Source: Streptomyces sp. TSRI0107
Lineage (GTDB): Bacteria > Actinomycetota > Actinomycetes > Streptomycetales > Streptomycetaceae
Length of the DNA stretch: 64,000 nucleotides
Direction: 5' to 3'
Assembly: GCF_001905845.1 (NCBI RefSeq)
Contig: NZ_LIVZ01000002.1
Span: 186,001 to 250,000 of the forward strand
Of the stretch, positions 23,594-31,839 are shown piece by piece. Position numbers and translations under genes: made by a program. How positions within the stretch are numbered: position 1 is the stretch's first letter; each line of letters opens with the position of its first letter. A model generated the notes under the pieces. The model did not search any database, had not been told where the DNA came from, and saw nothing but the letters and a program-made list of their open reading frames with translations.

Positions 23594-25084
23594 TCACAGG
23601 GCCGCGAGAACCGGCAGGAGGGCGCGGGCTCTTGTCAGGTCTGTGGTCAGGGGGCGGTCCTCCGTCGCGCGTGGGAGGGAGCCGGTCGCCGTCATGAGGG
23701 CGGGGGCCGCCGGTGGGGACGGGTGCAGGCGGAGGGCCCGTACGGCGGTGACCAGTTCGCAGGACAGGACCGTGGCGTACGCCTCGGTGGCGCGCAGGGC
23801 CTGGCGGGCGGACTGCGAGGCGAAGCCGGCGGCCTCCTCCAGGCCGTGGGAGAGGACGGCGTGGCCGGCGGAGGCGGGGGTGGCGCAGGTGCGCAGCTCG
23901 GCGAGGGCGGAGGTGGCCGTGTACTCGAGGATCATGGTGCCGGAGCTGCCCGCCGGGCCGGTGGCGAGGAACGCGGGCAGGCCGGTGAGGTCGGGGCGGC
24001 CCAGCGCGGCGAGGCGGGCGGCCGAGAGCTGGGCGGTCTGCAGGACGGCGAGGTTCAGGGCGTCCAGGGCGAGGGCGAGCGGGGCGGCGTAGAAGCCGCC
24101 GTGGTGGTAGGCGGCCGTGCCGTCCGGGGCGATGAGCGGGTTCTCCGTGGGGCAGTTGACCTCGGTCTCCACGACGTGGCGCAGCCCGTCCGCGGCGTCC
24201 AGGGCGCAGCCGTGCACCTGGGGGAAGGCCCGGAAGCCGTACGGGTCCTGGATACGGCGGCCGGTGCCGTACGGCCGTTCCGGCAGCCCGAGCAGCCGCC
24301 GTACCTCCGCGGCGGCCCGCGCGGCGCCCGGGTACGGGCGCAGGGCGTGCACGGGTGCCGCGTAGGCCTCCGGCGAGCCGGTCACGGCGGCCAGCGAGAG
24401 CGCGGCGACGGCGTGCGTGGCGCGCAGCAGGGTGTCGAGGGTGTGCCAGGCGAGCGCCGCCTGCCCGAGCGCGAGGGCGTTGCTGCTGAGCAGCGCGAGC
24501 GCGTCGCCGGGACGGAGGGTGACGGGGGCGGGGGCGGTGCCGGGGGCGGGGTGGGGCAGCCAGGGCCGCTCGCCGATGAGGGCGAGGCCCGTCTCCGCGA
24601 GGGCCGTCAGGTCGCCGGTGCCGAGGCCGCCGTACTCGGGGACCGCGGGGTGGAGGCCGAGCCGCAGTGCCTCGGTGAGGGCGTGGACGAAGTCGGGGTG
24701 GATGCCGGAGCCGCCGGCGAGGAGCTGGTTGACGCGGACGGCGAGCATGGCGCGGACCTGGCGGGCGGGCAGCGGGGCGCCGGCGCCGCCCGCGTGGCTG
24801 CGCAGCAGGCGCAGGCCGTGGCCCGCCTCGTCGTCCGGTCCGACCGGGACCGAGCGGTGCGCTCCGACGCCGGTGCCCCGGCCGTACAGGCGCCCCGCGG
24901 CGGCAAGTCGCTGGGCGGCGCGCCAGGAATCCCGGACGCGTCGCAGCGCGGCAGCGGGCACGTCCGGTACGGCCGCGCCGTCGGCGAGCCGCGCCACGTC
25001 CGCGGCCGTGAGCCCACCGCCGTCGAGGGTGACGCGGGCGGCACCCCCGGGGGTGCGCGTCGGTTCGTCGGCGGTGGTGCTCAC
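23594..25084 (-). CDS. Aromatic/histidine ammonia-lyase family protein lacking the MIO triad
   Basis: A 496-residue member of the HAL/PAL superfamily. Much of the active site is kept: the Tyr loop LYGRGTGVG (Tyr67), the Asn region LLSSNALALGQ, QDPYGFRAFPQVHG (Tyr, Arg) and ENPLI. The triad Ala-Ser-Gly that cyclises to the MIO electrophile is replaced by Gly155-Thr156-Gly157 in YGGLGTGDLTAL. Without the Ser the classical ammonia elimination is doubtful; a lyase acting on a better leaving group, or another role, is possible. Start GTG 25084 is 34 nt after the OpuC/ProX-like lipoprotein gene, so the two are probably one operon. Confidence 0.85.
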   Translation of the reverse strand: MSTTADEPTRTPGGAARVTLDGGGLTAADVARLADGAAVPDVPAAALRRVRDSWRAAQRLAAAGRLYGRGTGVGAHRSVPVGPDDEAGHGLRLLRSHAGGAGAPLPARQVRAMLAVRVNQLLAGGSGIHPDFVHALTEALRLGLHPAVPEYGGLGTGDLTALAETGLALIGERPWLPHPAPGTAPAPVTLRPGDALALLSSNALALGQAALAWHTLDTLLRATHAVAALSLAAVTGSPEAYAAPVHALRPYPGAARAAAEVRRLLGLPERPYGTGRRIQDPYGFRAFPQVHGCALDAADGLRHVVETEVNCPTENPLIAPDGTAAYHHGGFYAAPLALALDALNLAVLQTAQLSAARLAALGRPDLTGLPAFLATGPAGSSGTMILEYTATSALAELRTCATPASAGHAVLSHGLEEAAGFASQSARQALRATEAYATVLSCELVTAVRALRLHPSPPAAPALMTATGSLPRATEDRPLTTDLTRARALLPVLAAL

Positions 25085-25118
25085 GGTCGGTGCGGCGGGC
25101 GGGTGCCGGGGGCGGACG

Positions 25119-26081
25119 TCAGTCGAGGCCGACCGACTTCAGCCAGGCCTTGGCCACGTCGAGCGGGTCCTTGTTCTCGAGCTGCACCTGGGAGTCCAGG
25201 TCGAGCAGCGTCTTGGTGTCGAGCTTGGCGGAGACCGCGTTGAGGGTGTCGACGCCCTCCTGGGAGAGGCCGCTCTTGTGAACCAGCGGGGTCACGTTGG
25301 CGAAGCCGAAGAGGTTCTTCGGGTCCTGGAGGACGACGAACTTCTCCTTGGTGATGGTCGGGTCGGTGGTGAAGATGTCCGCGGCCTGCACGGTGTTCTT
25401 CGTCAGGGCGGCCTGCGTGAGCGGTCCCCCGGCGTCGAGCGCCTTGAAGGACTTGAACTTCAGGCCGTACTCCTTCTCCAGTCCGACCAGACCCTGGTGC
25501 CGGGTCTGGAACTCGGGCGAGCCGCCGATGACCAGGTTCGGCGCGATCTCCTTCAGGTCGGCGAGGGTGGACTGCCCGGTGAGGCCGTACTTCTTCGCCG
25601 TCTCGGCGTTGATGGAGACGGAGTCCTTGTCCTCGGCGGGCGCCGACTCCAGCAGGGTCAGCTTGGTGTCGAGCTTGGTCTTGACCGCGGCGTTCACCGC
25701 CTCGACCGACTTCTGCTCGGCCTTGGGGTCGAGGTAGGCGAGCAGCGAGCCGTTGTACTCGGGCAGGACGGTGATGGTGCCGTTCTTCAGCATGCCGTAG
25801 GTGGTCTCACGGCTGCCGATGTTGGGCTTGTAGCTGACCTCGATGCCCTTGGCCTTGAGCGCCTCGCCGTAGATGTCGGCGAGGAGGATGCTCTCGGCGA
25901 AGTTGTTGGAGCCGACGACGACGGTGTCGCCGCCCACCGCCTTGTCCTCCGCGAGCGGGTTGTCGGCCTCGTCGTCGGACGAGCCGCAGCCCGCCACCAG
26001 CGCCGCGGTGACGGCGAGTGCGACGGCGGCGGCGCCGCGGTGTCGAGTTCTGGTCCAGCTGCTCTTCACGGTAGAAGTCAC
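25119..26081 (-). CDS. OpuC/ProX-type substrate-binding lipoprotein
   Basis: A 320-residue lipoprotein from GTG 26081. The lipobox TAALVAGC follows a hydrophobic signal, then a Ser/Asp/Glu linker. The mature part is a type II periplasmic-binding fold of the OpuAC/OpuBC family (VVVGSNNFAESILLADIYGEA, TYGMLKNGTITVLPEYNGSLL, IFTTDPTITKEKFVVLQDP). Known ligands are glycine betaine, choline and carnitine; related EgtUC binds ergothioneine. It anchors to the outer face of the membrane and should serve the ABC transporter at 30503-32978. Its own gene is followed by the MIO-less lyase, which may act on the imported compound. Confidence 0.9.
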   Translation of the reverse strand: MTSTVKSSWTRTRHRGAAAVALAVTAALVAGCGSSDDEADNPLAEDKAVGGDTVVVGSNNFAESILLADIYGEALKAKGIEVSYKPNIGSRETTYGMLKNGTITVLPEYNGSLLAYLDPKAEQKSVEAVNAAVKTKLDTKLTLLESAPAEDKDSVSINAETAKKYGLTGQSTLADLKEIAPNLVIGGSPEFQTRHQGLVGLEKEYGLKFKSFKALDAGGPLTQAALTKNTVQAADIFTTDPTITKEKFVVLQDPKNLFGFANVTPLVHKSGLSQEGVDTLNAVSAKLDTKTLLDLDSQVQLENKDPLDVAKAWLKSVGLD

Positions 26082-26402
26082 GTTTCCCGTTCCGGGCCGA
26101 GTGGGTGTTGGTGGTCGGTGGTGCCGGCGTCGCCGTCGATCCAATCCAGGCCTTTCTCGATTGGTCAAGGCCCCACTGATCACAATTGCCTTCAACAAGT
26201 GGCTGTTTGACGGGGCCAAGTGGCAGCTTGCGTGAGAAAAGCGAACGAACTCGCGCTGATCCTGAGCGTGTTGTAACGGATTCTTGACGTGCAGTGGCGA
26301 TCGATCATCTCAAGAGGCGGTAGTCTCCCCGGAGTTGACGCCCGTCACACGGATGCGTGTCGATCAGTAACGGTCATGGATCACGGTCACGAGGGAGGCC
26401 CG
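26082..26402. other. Divergent promoter region between lipoprotein and conservon operons
   Basis: 321 nt without a gene, between two divergent operons. It is AT-richer than average. On the minus strand a -35/-10-like pair fits the lipoprotein operon (separate entry). Towards the conservon I see CAAGTGGC at two places and a purine-rich GAGGGAGG just before the start, but no convincing promoter. Confidence 0.45.
26140..26168 (-). promoter_or_regulatory. Candidate promoter of the lipoprotein-lyase operon
   Basis: On the minus strand TTGACC (26168-26163) and ATTGGA (26145-26140) are 17 nt apart. This would put the transcription start about 50 nt before the lipoprotein GTG at 26081. The -35 is good and the -10 is poor, so the call is tentative. 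Confidence 0.4.
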
Positions 26403-28913
26403 ATGTCCACGCGCGAGGTGGGGATCCGTGGCTTCGCCGACCGGTGGCCGTTCCGCCGCAAGCTCAACGTCCTGGTCGGCGTGCCCCTCGCCGGGCTCGG
26501 CGCGGTGCTCTCCTACCTGATCGCCGGTCAGGTCGAGCAGGCCCAGGACGCGGCCACCGCGGCACGGCTGGTCCGGGACAGCACCCAGGTCGCCACCCTG
26601 GTCGACCGGGTGGAGGCGGAGCACCAGCAGGCCATCCTGCTGTCCGTGCGCCACGAGGCGGCGGGCGCCGGCACGAAGCCCTCCCTGGAGGGCTACCGCG
26701 AGGCGCAGGACGCGGTCGACGCCCAGGTGGAGAAGGTGCGCGACACCTTCGGCGACCGGCTGCCGGACTCCGAGTCCCTGGCGCTGCGCGAGATCAGCGG
26801 CCTGGACAGCCTGCGCGCCACCATCGAGCAGGGCTACCTGCCCGCCGACAACATCGACCCCGCCTACACGGGCGCCGCCGAGGGCCTGATCGACGGGCTG
26901 GGCCTGGACCGCAACGCTGCCCTCGCGGCCACCTTCACCGGCAACCTGCTGGACTCGCTGCTGCGCGCGGACGCCGCCCACAGCTCCTTCGAGACGAGCG
27001 TCTTCTCCGCGTCGACGGGCGACTCCAACGCGCTGATCGAGTTCGTCAACGCGGTCGGCGCCGACGAGCTGTACCGGCACCAGGCCGACCGCTTCGGCCG
27101 GTTCGCCACCGAGGCGCAGGCGGCCGAGCTGCGCGGGATCGAGCACAGCGCGGCCCAGGCGGTCATCGGCCGGCAGTTCGCGGAGCTGCAGATCGACCCG
27201 AGCGGGCTGCAGGCGGGCACGCCGGAACGGATCCGGGAGAAGTTCAACGAGGCGCTGGCCGCCTACCCCGCCTATCGCGACCAGTCCGCGACCCGGCTGG
27301 AGATCACCGCCTCGCTGATCGACCAGATCGCCGACCGCGCCGACACCGCGTCCTCCGACGCCTGGTGGAACGCCGGCTGGCTGCTGGGCCTCGCGCTGCT
27401 CGGCTTCTCGCTGTGGCTCGCCTTCGCGGTGGCGGTACGCCGCTCGGTGGTGCGGCCGGTGCACGCGCTGACCGGTGCCGCCCGCACGGTCGCCGACGTC
27501 GCCGGGCGCGAACTCGCCCGGGTCGCCGACGACGACGCCGAGGACGACGCGCCGCTGCGGCTGAGCGAGGTGCCGGTGACCGCACGGGACGAGATCGGTG
27601 ACCTCGCCGACGCCTTCAACCACGTCCAGACCACCGCCGCCGCGCTGCTGGAGCGGCAGGTGCTGAGCCGGCGCAACGTCGCCGAGATGTTCGGCAACGT
27701 GGGCCGCCGGGTGAGCAACCTGACCACCCGGCAGCTCGCCCTCATCGACGCGGTCGAGCGCGGCGAGACCGACCCGGCGCTGCTGGAGCGGCTGTACCGC
27801 ATCGACCACATCGCGGTCCGGCTGCGCCGCAACGCCGACAGTCTGATGCTGCTCGCCGGCATCCGGGAGACCGTCCTCGACGCGGGGCCGACCGCGCTCA
27901 CCAACGTGGTGCGGGCCGCGCTCGGCCAGATCGAGGGGTTCCAGCGGGTCGAGCTGCACGCCGGGACCGAGGTCATGGTGGAGCCCGACATCGTCGGCGA
28001 CCTCACCCTGATGGTCGCCGAACTGCTGGAGAACGCGGTGTCGTTCTCGCCCGCCGGGAGCGCCGTCGAGGTGACGGTGCAGGGCCGCGCGGACGGGGCG
28101 ACGGTCACCGTCGCCGACCACGGCCTGGGTATGAGCGCCGAGCGGCTGGCCGAGGAGAACGCCCGGCTGATCCGCCGCGAACGGCTCGACCTGATGCCGA
28201 CGAAGGTGCTCGGCCTGTTCGTGGTGGGCACGCTGGCCCGCCGCTGGGACATCGGCGTCACGCTCACCCGGACGCCGGGCGGCGGTGTGACGGCCGAGGT
28301 CGTCATCCCGCCCGCGCACCTGCTGACGCCCACCGGCTCGGCCCCGGCCCTGAACAAGGACGTACGCCCGGCCGGTACGGCCACGCACGGCACGCCCGCC
28401 GCCACCGCCGAGCCGAACGCCGTACGACCGGATCGGCACCCCGCACGCCCGGAGGCCGGCGCGGCCGCCGGTACGGCGGGCGGGCCCGCGCCGCACGCCG
28501 GTGCGGAGCCCGGGCGGTCCGAGGCCGCGCACCCGCTCCCCCGGCGGCTGCCCCGGCGTGAGCCGGGTACCGCCGGCGGCGACGGCTCCCCGCTCATCCC
28601 GCGGGCCCGCACCGAGTCCGCCCCGGCGGGCGGCGGCGCCCGTCCGCTGCGCCGCCGGGTCCGCGGGGCGACCCTGCGGACGACGCTCGGCGCGGACGGC
28701 GGCCACGGTTCCCCGCGCGAGGCGGTGCCCCCGGCCGACGCGGAGGCGGTGCGCAGCTCCCTGGAGGAGTTCGAGGCGGCCGTCGAACGCGCCCACCGGG
28801 ACAGCGACGGCATCGGCATCCCCCGCCCGGACGGCCTCGGCGCCCCCGGCACCGCACCCGAGACCCCCGACTCGCACCCCCAGACCAACCCCCCGGAAGG
28901 AGCGCAGAGTTGA
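26403..28913 (+). CDS. cvnA: Conservon sensor-kinase-like protein CvnA
   Basis: An 836-residue membrane protein. Transmembrane segments lie at ~22-42 and ~320-342 and flank a long extracellular sensor domain (nitrate/nitrite-sensing-like), followed by HAMP (~345-410) and an HATPase_c domain (MVAELLENAVSFSPAGS N-box; VADHGLGMS; LGLFVVGTLARR). There is no conserved phospho-acceptor His block, as in other CvnA proteins. After ~640 comes a long low-complexity Pro/Ala/Arg tail. Start ATG 26403 has GAGGGAGG upstream. It heads a four-gene conservon. Confidence 0.93.
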   Translation: MSTREVGIRGFADRWPFRRKLNVLVGVPLAGLGAVLSYLIAGQVEQAQDAATAARLVRDSTQVATLVDRVEAEHQQAILLSVRHEAAGAGTKPSLEGYREAQDAVDAQVEKVRDTFGDRLPDSESLALREISGLDSLRATIEQGYLPADNIDPAYTGAAEGLIDGLGLDRNAALAATFTGNLLDSLLRADAAHSSFETSVFSASTGDSNALIEFVNAVGADELYRHQADRFGRFATEAQAAELRGIEHSAAQAVIGRQFAELQIDPSGLQAGTPERIREKFNEALAAYPAYRDQSATRLEITASLIDQIADRADTASSDAWWNAGWLLGLALLGFSLWLAFAVAVRRSVVRPVHALTGAARTVADVAGRELARVADDDAEDDAPLRLSEVPVTARDEIGDLADAFNHVQTTAAALLERQVLSRRNVAEMFGNVGRRVSNLTTRQLALIDAVERGETDPALLERLYRIDHIAVRLRRNADSLMLLAGIRETVLDAGPTALTNVVRAALGQIEGFQRVELHAGTEVMVEPDIVGDLTLMVAELLENAVSFSPAGSAVEVTVQGRADGATVTVADHGLGMSAERLAEENARLIRRERLDLMPTKVLGLFVVGTLARRWDIGVTLTRTPGGGVTAEVVIPPAHLLTPTGSAPALNKDVRPAGTATHGTPAATAEPNAVRPDRHPARPEAGAAAGTAGGPAPHAGAEPGRSEAAHPLPRRLPRREPGTAGGDGSPLIPRARTESAPAGGGARPLRRRVRGATLRTTLGADGGHGSPREAVPPADAEAVRSSLEEFEAAVERAHRDSDGIGIPRPDGLGAPGTAPETPDSHPQTNPPEGAQS

Positions 28914-29386
28914 GCGCGCAGACAGGTGGCACTCCCGCCGGAGACACCGCACCGGACGACCTGCGGGCCGCCGCAGCCGACTTCACCTGGCTGCTCAACC
29001 GCTTCGCGACCGAGACCGCGGGTGTCGTGGACGCCATCGCGGTGTCCTCGGACGGACTGCTCATCGCGGTGGCCCAGCTGCGGGAGCGAGCCCACTCGGA
29101 ACGGCTGGCGGCGATCGTGTCCGGCCTGACGAGCCTCGCCGCCGGCGCGTCCGGCAACTACGGCCTGGGCGCGCTCAACAAGGTCATCATCGACCTGGAG
29201 GGCGGCCATGTGCTGGTCTCGGCGATCGGCAGCGGGGCCGTGCTCGGCGTGGTCGCCGACAAGGAGGCCAAGCTCGGCAACATCGCGTACGAGATGACGC
29301 TGTTCGCCAACCGTGCCGGTGCCGCGCTCAGCCCGCAGCTGGTGCTGGAGCTGAAGAACACCGTCGGCGCCGCGTCGACGGGCTGA
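28910..29386 (+). CDS. cvnB: Conservon roadblock/LC7 protein CvnB
   Basis: A 158-residue protein of the roadblock/LC7 fold (DLRAAAADFTWLLNRFATETAG, then AIAVSSDGLLIAVA and HVLVSAIGSGAVLGVVADK), related to MglB. These proteins act as activators or partners for the small GTPase CvnD. The start is TTG 28910, overlapping the cvnA stop by 4 nt (TTGA), with GGAAGGAG just upstream, so translation is coupled. Cytoplasmic. Confidence 0.93.
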   Translation: MSAQTGGTPAGDTAPDDLRAAAADFTWLLNRFATETAGVVDAIAVSSDGLLIAVAQLRERAHSERLAAIVSGLTSLAAGASGNYGLGALNKVIIDLEGGHVLVSAIGSGAVLGVVADKEAKLGNIAYEMTLFANRAGAALSPQLVLELKNTVGAASTG

Positions 29387-29438
29387 CCGGTCACGGCCCG
29401 CTCGCGCGAGGGCCGGCCGAGAGAGGAAGAGACCACCC

Positions 29439-29879
29439 ATGGCGGACGGCTTCCCGCCGCCCCCGGGCCCGGACGAGGTGCCGGACCCGGCCGGCCCCGT
29501 CCCCGCCGTCCGCCCGTTCCTCGTCACCTCGGGCCGGGTGGCGGGCGCGGGCGAGGCCGCGGCCGAGCGGCCGATGCCGGTGGAGACCCAGGTGATCGCC
29601 ACCGCGGAGGGGCTCGACGCGCTCGGCGGGCTCTCCTTCGAACGGCACGACATCGTGGCCGCGTGCGCGCGGCCGCAGTCCCTCGCCGAGATCGCGGCCC
29701 GGCTGCGGCTGCACCTCAACGTGGTCCGGGTGCTCGCCGACGATCTGCGGGCCGCCGGGCAGCTGGCGGTGTACGTGCCGAACGCGGCCGCCACCCATGA
29801 CGCGTCCGTCCTGCGAAGGGTTATCGATGGCCTGCGCGCCATCCCCGACTCCCGAGGGGTACTCCGTGACACCGACTGA
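29439..29879 (+). CDS. cvnC: Conservon DUF742 protein CvnC
   Basis: A 146-residue DUF742 protein. After a Pro-rich start it has the family's RPFLVTSGRV, then SFERHDIVAACARPQSLAEIAARLRLHL, a winged-helix-like stretch, and LADDLRAAGQLAVYVP. Conservon studies in S. coelicolor showed that the four Cvn proteins form a membrane-associated complex resembling a G-protein-coupled system. Start ATG 29439 has AGAGGAAGAGA upstream. Its 3' end overlaps cvnD. Confidence 0.92.
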   Translation: MADGFPPPPGPDEVPDPAGPVPAVRPFLVTSGRVAGAGEAAAERPMPVETQVIATAEGLDALGGLSFERHDIVAACARPQSLAEIAARLRLHLNVVRVLADDLRAAGQLAVYVPNAAATHDASVLRRVIDGLRAIPDSRGVLRDTD

Positions 29880-30477
29880 GCCCGCCACCCGCCGGGGCGC
29901 CGCCGCGCGGACCGTCGTACGGCCGCCGCTGCCGGTGAAGATGGTGATCGCGGGCGGTTTCGGGGTGGGCAAGACCACCGCGGTCGGCGCCATCTCCGAG
30001 ATCGAGCCGCTGACCACCGAGGCGGCGATCACCGAGGTCGCGGCGGGCGTGGACGACCTCACGCACACCCCGCGCAAGACCACCACGACGGTGGCCATGG
30101 ACTTCGGCTGCCTGACGATCGACCCGACGCTGAAGCTGTATCTGTTCGGCACGCCCGGGCAGGACCGGTTCGGGTTCATGTGGGACGACATCGTGGAGGG
30201 CGCGGTCGGCGCGCTCGTCATCGTCGACACCCGCCGGCTGGACGACTGCTACGCGGCCGTGGACTACTTCGAGCACAAGCGGATCCCGTTCGCGGTGGCG
30301 GTCAACGCCTTCGACGGCCGGGTCGAGCACGCCCTGGACGAGGTGCGCTGGGCGCTGGACGTCGCCGACCACGTCCCGGTCGTCGTGTTCGACGCCCGGG
30401 AGCGCGGTTCGGTGCGGGACGCGCTGCTCGTCGTACTGGAGCTGGCGCTGGCGCGGACCGAGACGGCGGGGGCCTAG
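29866..30477 (+). CDS. cvnD: Conservon small GTPase CvnD
   Basis: A 203-residue MglA-like GTP-binding protein. The P-loop is GGFGVGKTTAVG, followed by a switch region (KTTTTVAMDFGCL), FGTPGQDRFGFMWDD (G3) and VAVNAFDG (G4-like, Asn-x-Phe-Asp instead of NKxD). Start GTG 29866 has GAGGGG upstream and overlaps cvnC by 14 nt; ATG 29827 is an in-frame alternative. It is the switch of the conservon complex. A GGGGCCTAGGCCCC palindrome covers its stop. Confidence 0.92.
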   Translation: MTPTEPATRRGAAARTVVRPPLPVKMVIAGGFGVGKTTAVGAISEIEPLTTEAAITEVAAGVDDLTHTPRKTTTTVAMDFGCLTIDPTLKLYLFGTPGQDRFGFMWDDIVEGAVGALVIVDTRRLDDCYAAVDYFEHKRIPFAVAVNAFDGRVEHALDEVRWALDVADHVPVVVFDARERGSVRDALLVVLELALARTETAGA

Positions 30478-30482
30478 GCCCC
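30469..30482. terminator. 14-bp palindrome between convergent cvnD and opuC operons
   Basis: GGGGCCTAGGCCCC is a perfect 14-bp palindrome that includes the cvnD TAG codon. The two operons converge here with only 25 nt between stops, so this is a reasonable bidirectional transcription stop, although it has no loop or T-tract. Confidence 0.35.
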
Positions 30483-30502
30483 GTCTGAGGGCCCCGGCCC
30501 GC

Positions 30503-31171
30503 TCAGGTGCTGCGCCGCACCCCCGGTGAGACCGTGATGCGGGCGATCGCCCAGAACACCGCGAGGGTGGCCAGGGCGAGCAGGGCGACCAGGGCGGCGC
30601 CGCCCGCGACCTTCTCGTAGTCGCGCTGGTAGAGGCCGTCGATGATGTAGCGGCCGACGCCTCCGAAGCTGACGTAGGCGGCGATGGTGGCCGTGGAGAC
30701 GATCTGCACGGCAGCCGTGCGCAGTCCGCCGAGGATCAGCGGGAGCGCCACCGGGAGTTCGACCCGCAGCAGCACCCCGGTCTCGCGCATGCCCATGCCG
30801 CGGGCGGCGTCCACGGGTGCCGGGTCGACGGAGCGCACCGCCTCGTAGGTGGTGACGAGGATGGGCGGCACGGCGAGGACGACCAGCGGGATCATCACCG
30901 GGGCGAGGCCGAGGCCGAGCAGTACGAACAGCAGGACCATCAGGCCGAAGCTGGGCAGTGCGCGGCCGGCGGTGGCGATCAGGGCGAGGGTGTTGCCGCC
31001 GCGGCCGGTGTGGCCGGTGAGCAGGCCGATCGGCAGTCCGATCGCGGCGGCGACGCCGAGCGCCATGAGTGAGTAGCCGAGGTGTTCGAGCACCCGGGTC
31101 GGGATGCCGTCGTAGCCGTGCCAGCGGGCGCCGTCGCTGAAGAACGCGTCGATGAAGCCGAGTACGTTCAC
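30503..31171 (-). CDS. OpuC-type ABC transporter permease (distal)
   Basis: A 222-residue membrane protein with about five to six transmembrane helices and the BPD_transp_1 EAA-like loop (EAVRSVDPAPVDAARGMGM, then VELPVALPLILGGLRTAAVQ). It forms the channel for uptake of betaine- or choline-like compounds with the neighbouring permease and ATPase. Start GTG 31171 overlaps the upstream stop by 4 nt (GTGA), so the operon is translationally coupled. Confidence 0.9.
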   Translation of the reverse strand: MNVLGFIDAFFSDGARWHGYDGIPTRVLEHLGYSLMALGVAAAIGLPIGLLTGHTGRGGNTLALIATAGRALPSFGLMVLLFVLLGLGLAPVMIPLVVLAVPPILVTTYEAVRSVDPAPVDAARGMGMRETGVLLRVELPVALPLILGGLRTAAVQIVSTATIAAYVSFGGVGRYIIDGLYQRDYEKVAGGAALVALLALATLAVFWAIARITVSPGVRRST

Positions 31172-31839
31172 GCCGCCGCCCCTTCCCGCTTGTCGTGGGT
31201 GCCGCGCGGCATCCAGGGGGTCACCAGCAGCCGCAGCAGGATCAGTACGGCGTCCACGAGGACGGCGAGGACGGCGGTGCCCACCACGGACAGCCAGATC
31301 AGGCGCGGCTGATTGTAGATCATGCCGCTGTTGAGGAGATTGCCGAGCGCCCCCTGGTTGCCGATCAGCATGCCGACGCTGACGAGGGAGATGCTGGACA
31401 CCGACGCCACCCGCAGCGCGGCGATGATGGCGGGCGCGGCGATCGGCAACTGCACCTGGAGGTAGCGCCGGACGGGCCCGAAGCCCATGGCGGTGGCGGC
31501 GTCCAGGGTCTCCCGCGGCACCGAGCGGACGCCGTCGACGATCGCCGGGACGAACACGACCAGGCTGTAGACGGCGAGCGGAATCATCACCGTGATCTCG
31601 CTCTGGCCGGTGTAGTCGATGAGGACGACGAAGAAGGCGAGCGAGGGGATCGCGTACAGCACGGTCGTGATGCCCAGCACCGGCGGGTACAGCCAGCGCA
31701 GCCGGACGCACAGCTGGGCGACGGGCAGCGCCACCAGCAGCCCGGCCAGCACGGGCAGCAGCGCCTCGCGCAGGTGCAGGGCGATCAGCCCCCAGTAGCT
31801 GTTCTGGAGGTCGCTGGTCATGTCGAACAGGCCGTTCAT
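31168..31839 (-). CDS. OpuC-type ABC transporter permease (proximal)
   Basis: A 223-residue membrane protein of the same family as the distal permease, with the loop RSVPRETLDAATAMGFGPVR and LPIAAPAIIAALRVASVSSIS. Start ATG 31839 overlaps the ATPase stop (ATGA). Two permeases plus a CBS-type ATPase is the OpuC/OsmU layout for osmoprotectant uptake. The substrate-binding lipoprotein is not in this operon but lies at 25119-26081, beyond the conservon. Confidence 0.9.
   Translation of the reverse strand: MNGLFDMTSDLQNSYWGLIALHLREALLPVLAGLLVALPVAQLCVRLRWLYPPVLGITTVLYAIPSLAFFVVLIDYTGQSEITVMIPLAVYSLVVFVPAIVDGVRSVPRETLDAATAMGFGPVRRYLQVQLPIAAPAIIAALRVASVSSISLVSVGMLIGNQGALGNLLNSGMIYNQPRLIWLSVVGTAVLAVLVDAVLILLRLLVTPWMPRGTHDKREGAAA

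Noticed and set aside
26364..29872. Minus-strand frames of 862 and 866 codons opposite the conservon
   Set aside because: Antisense shadows of cvnA and cvnB without recognisable domains.
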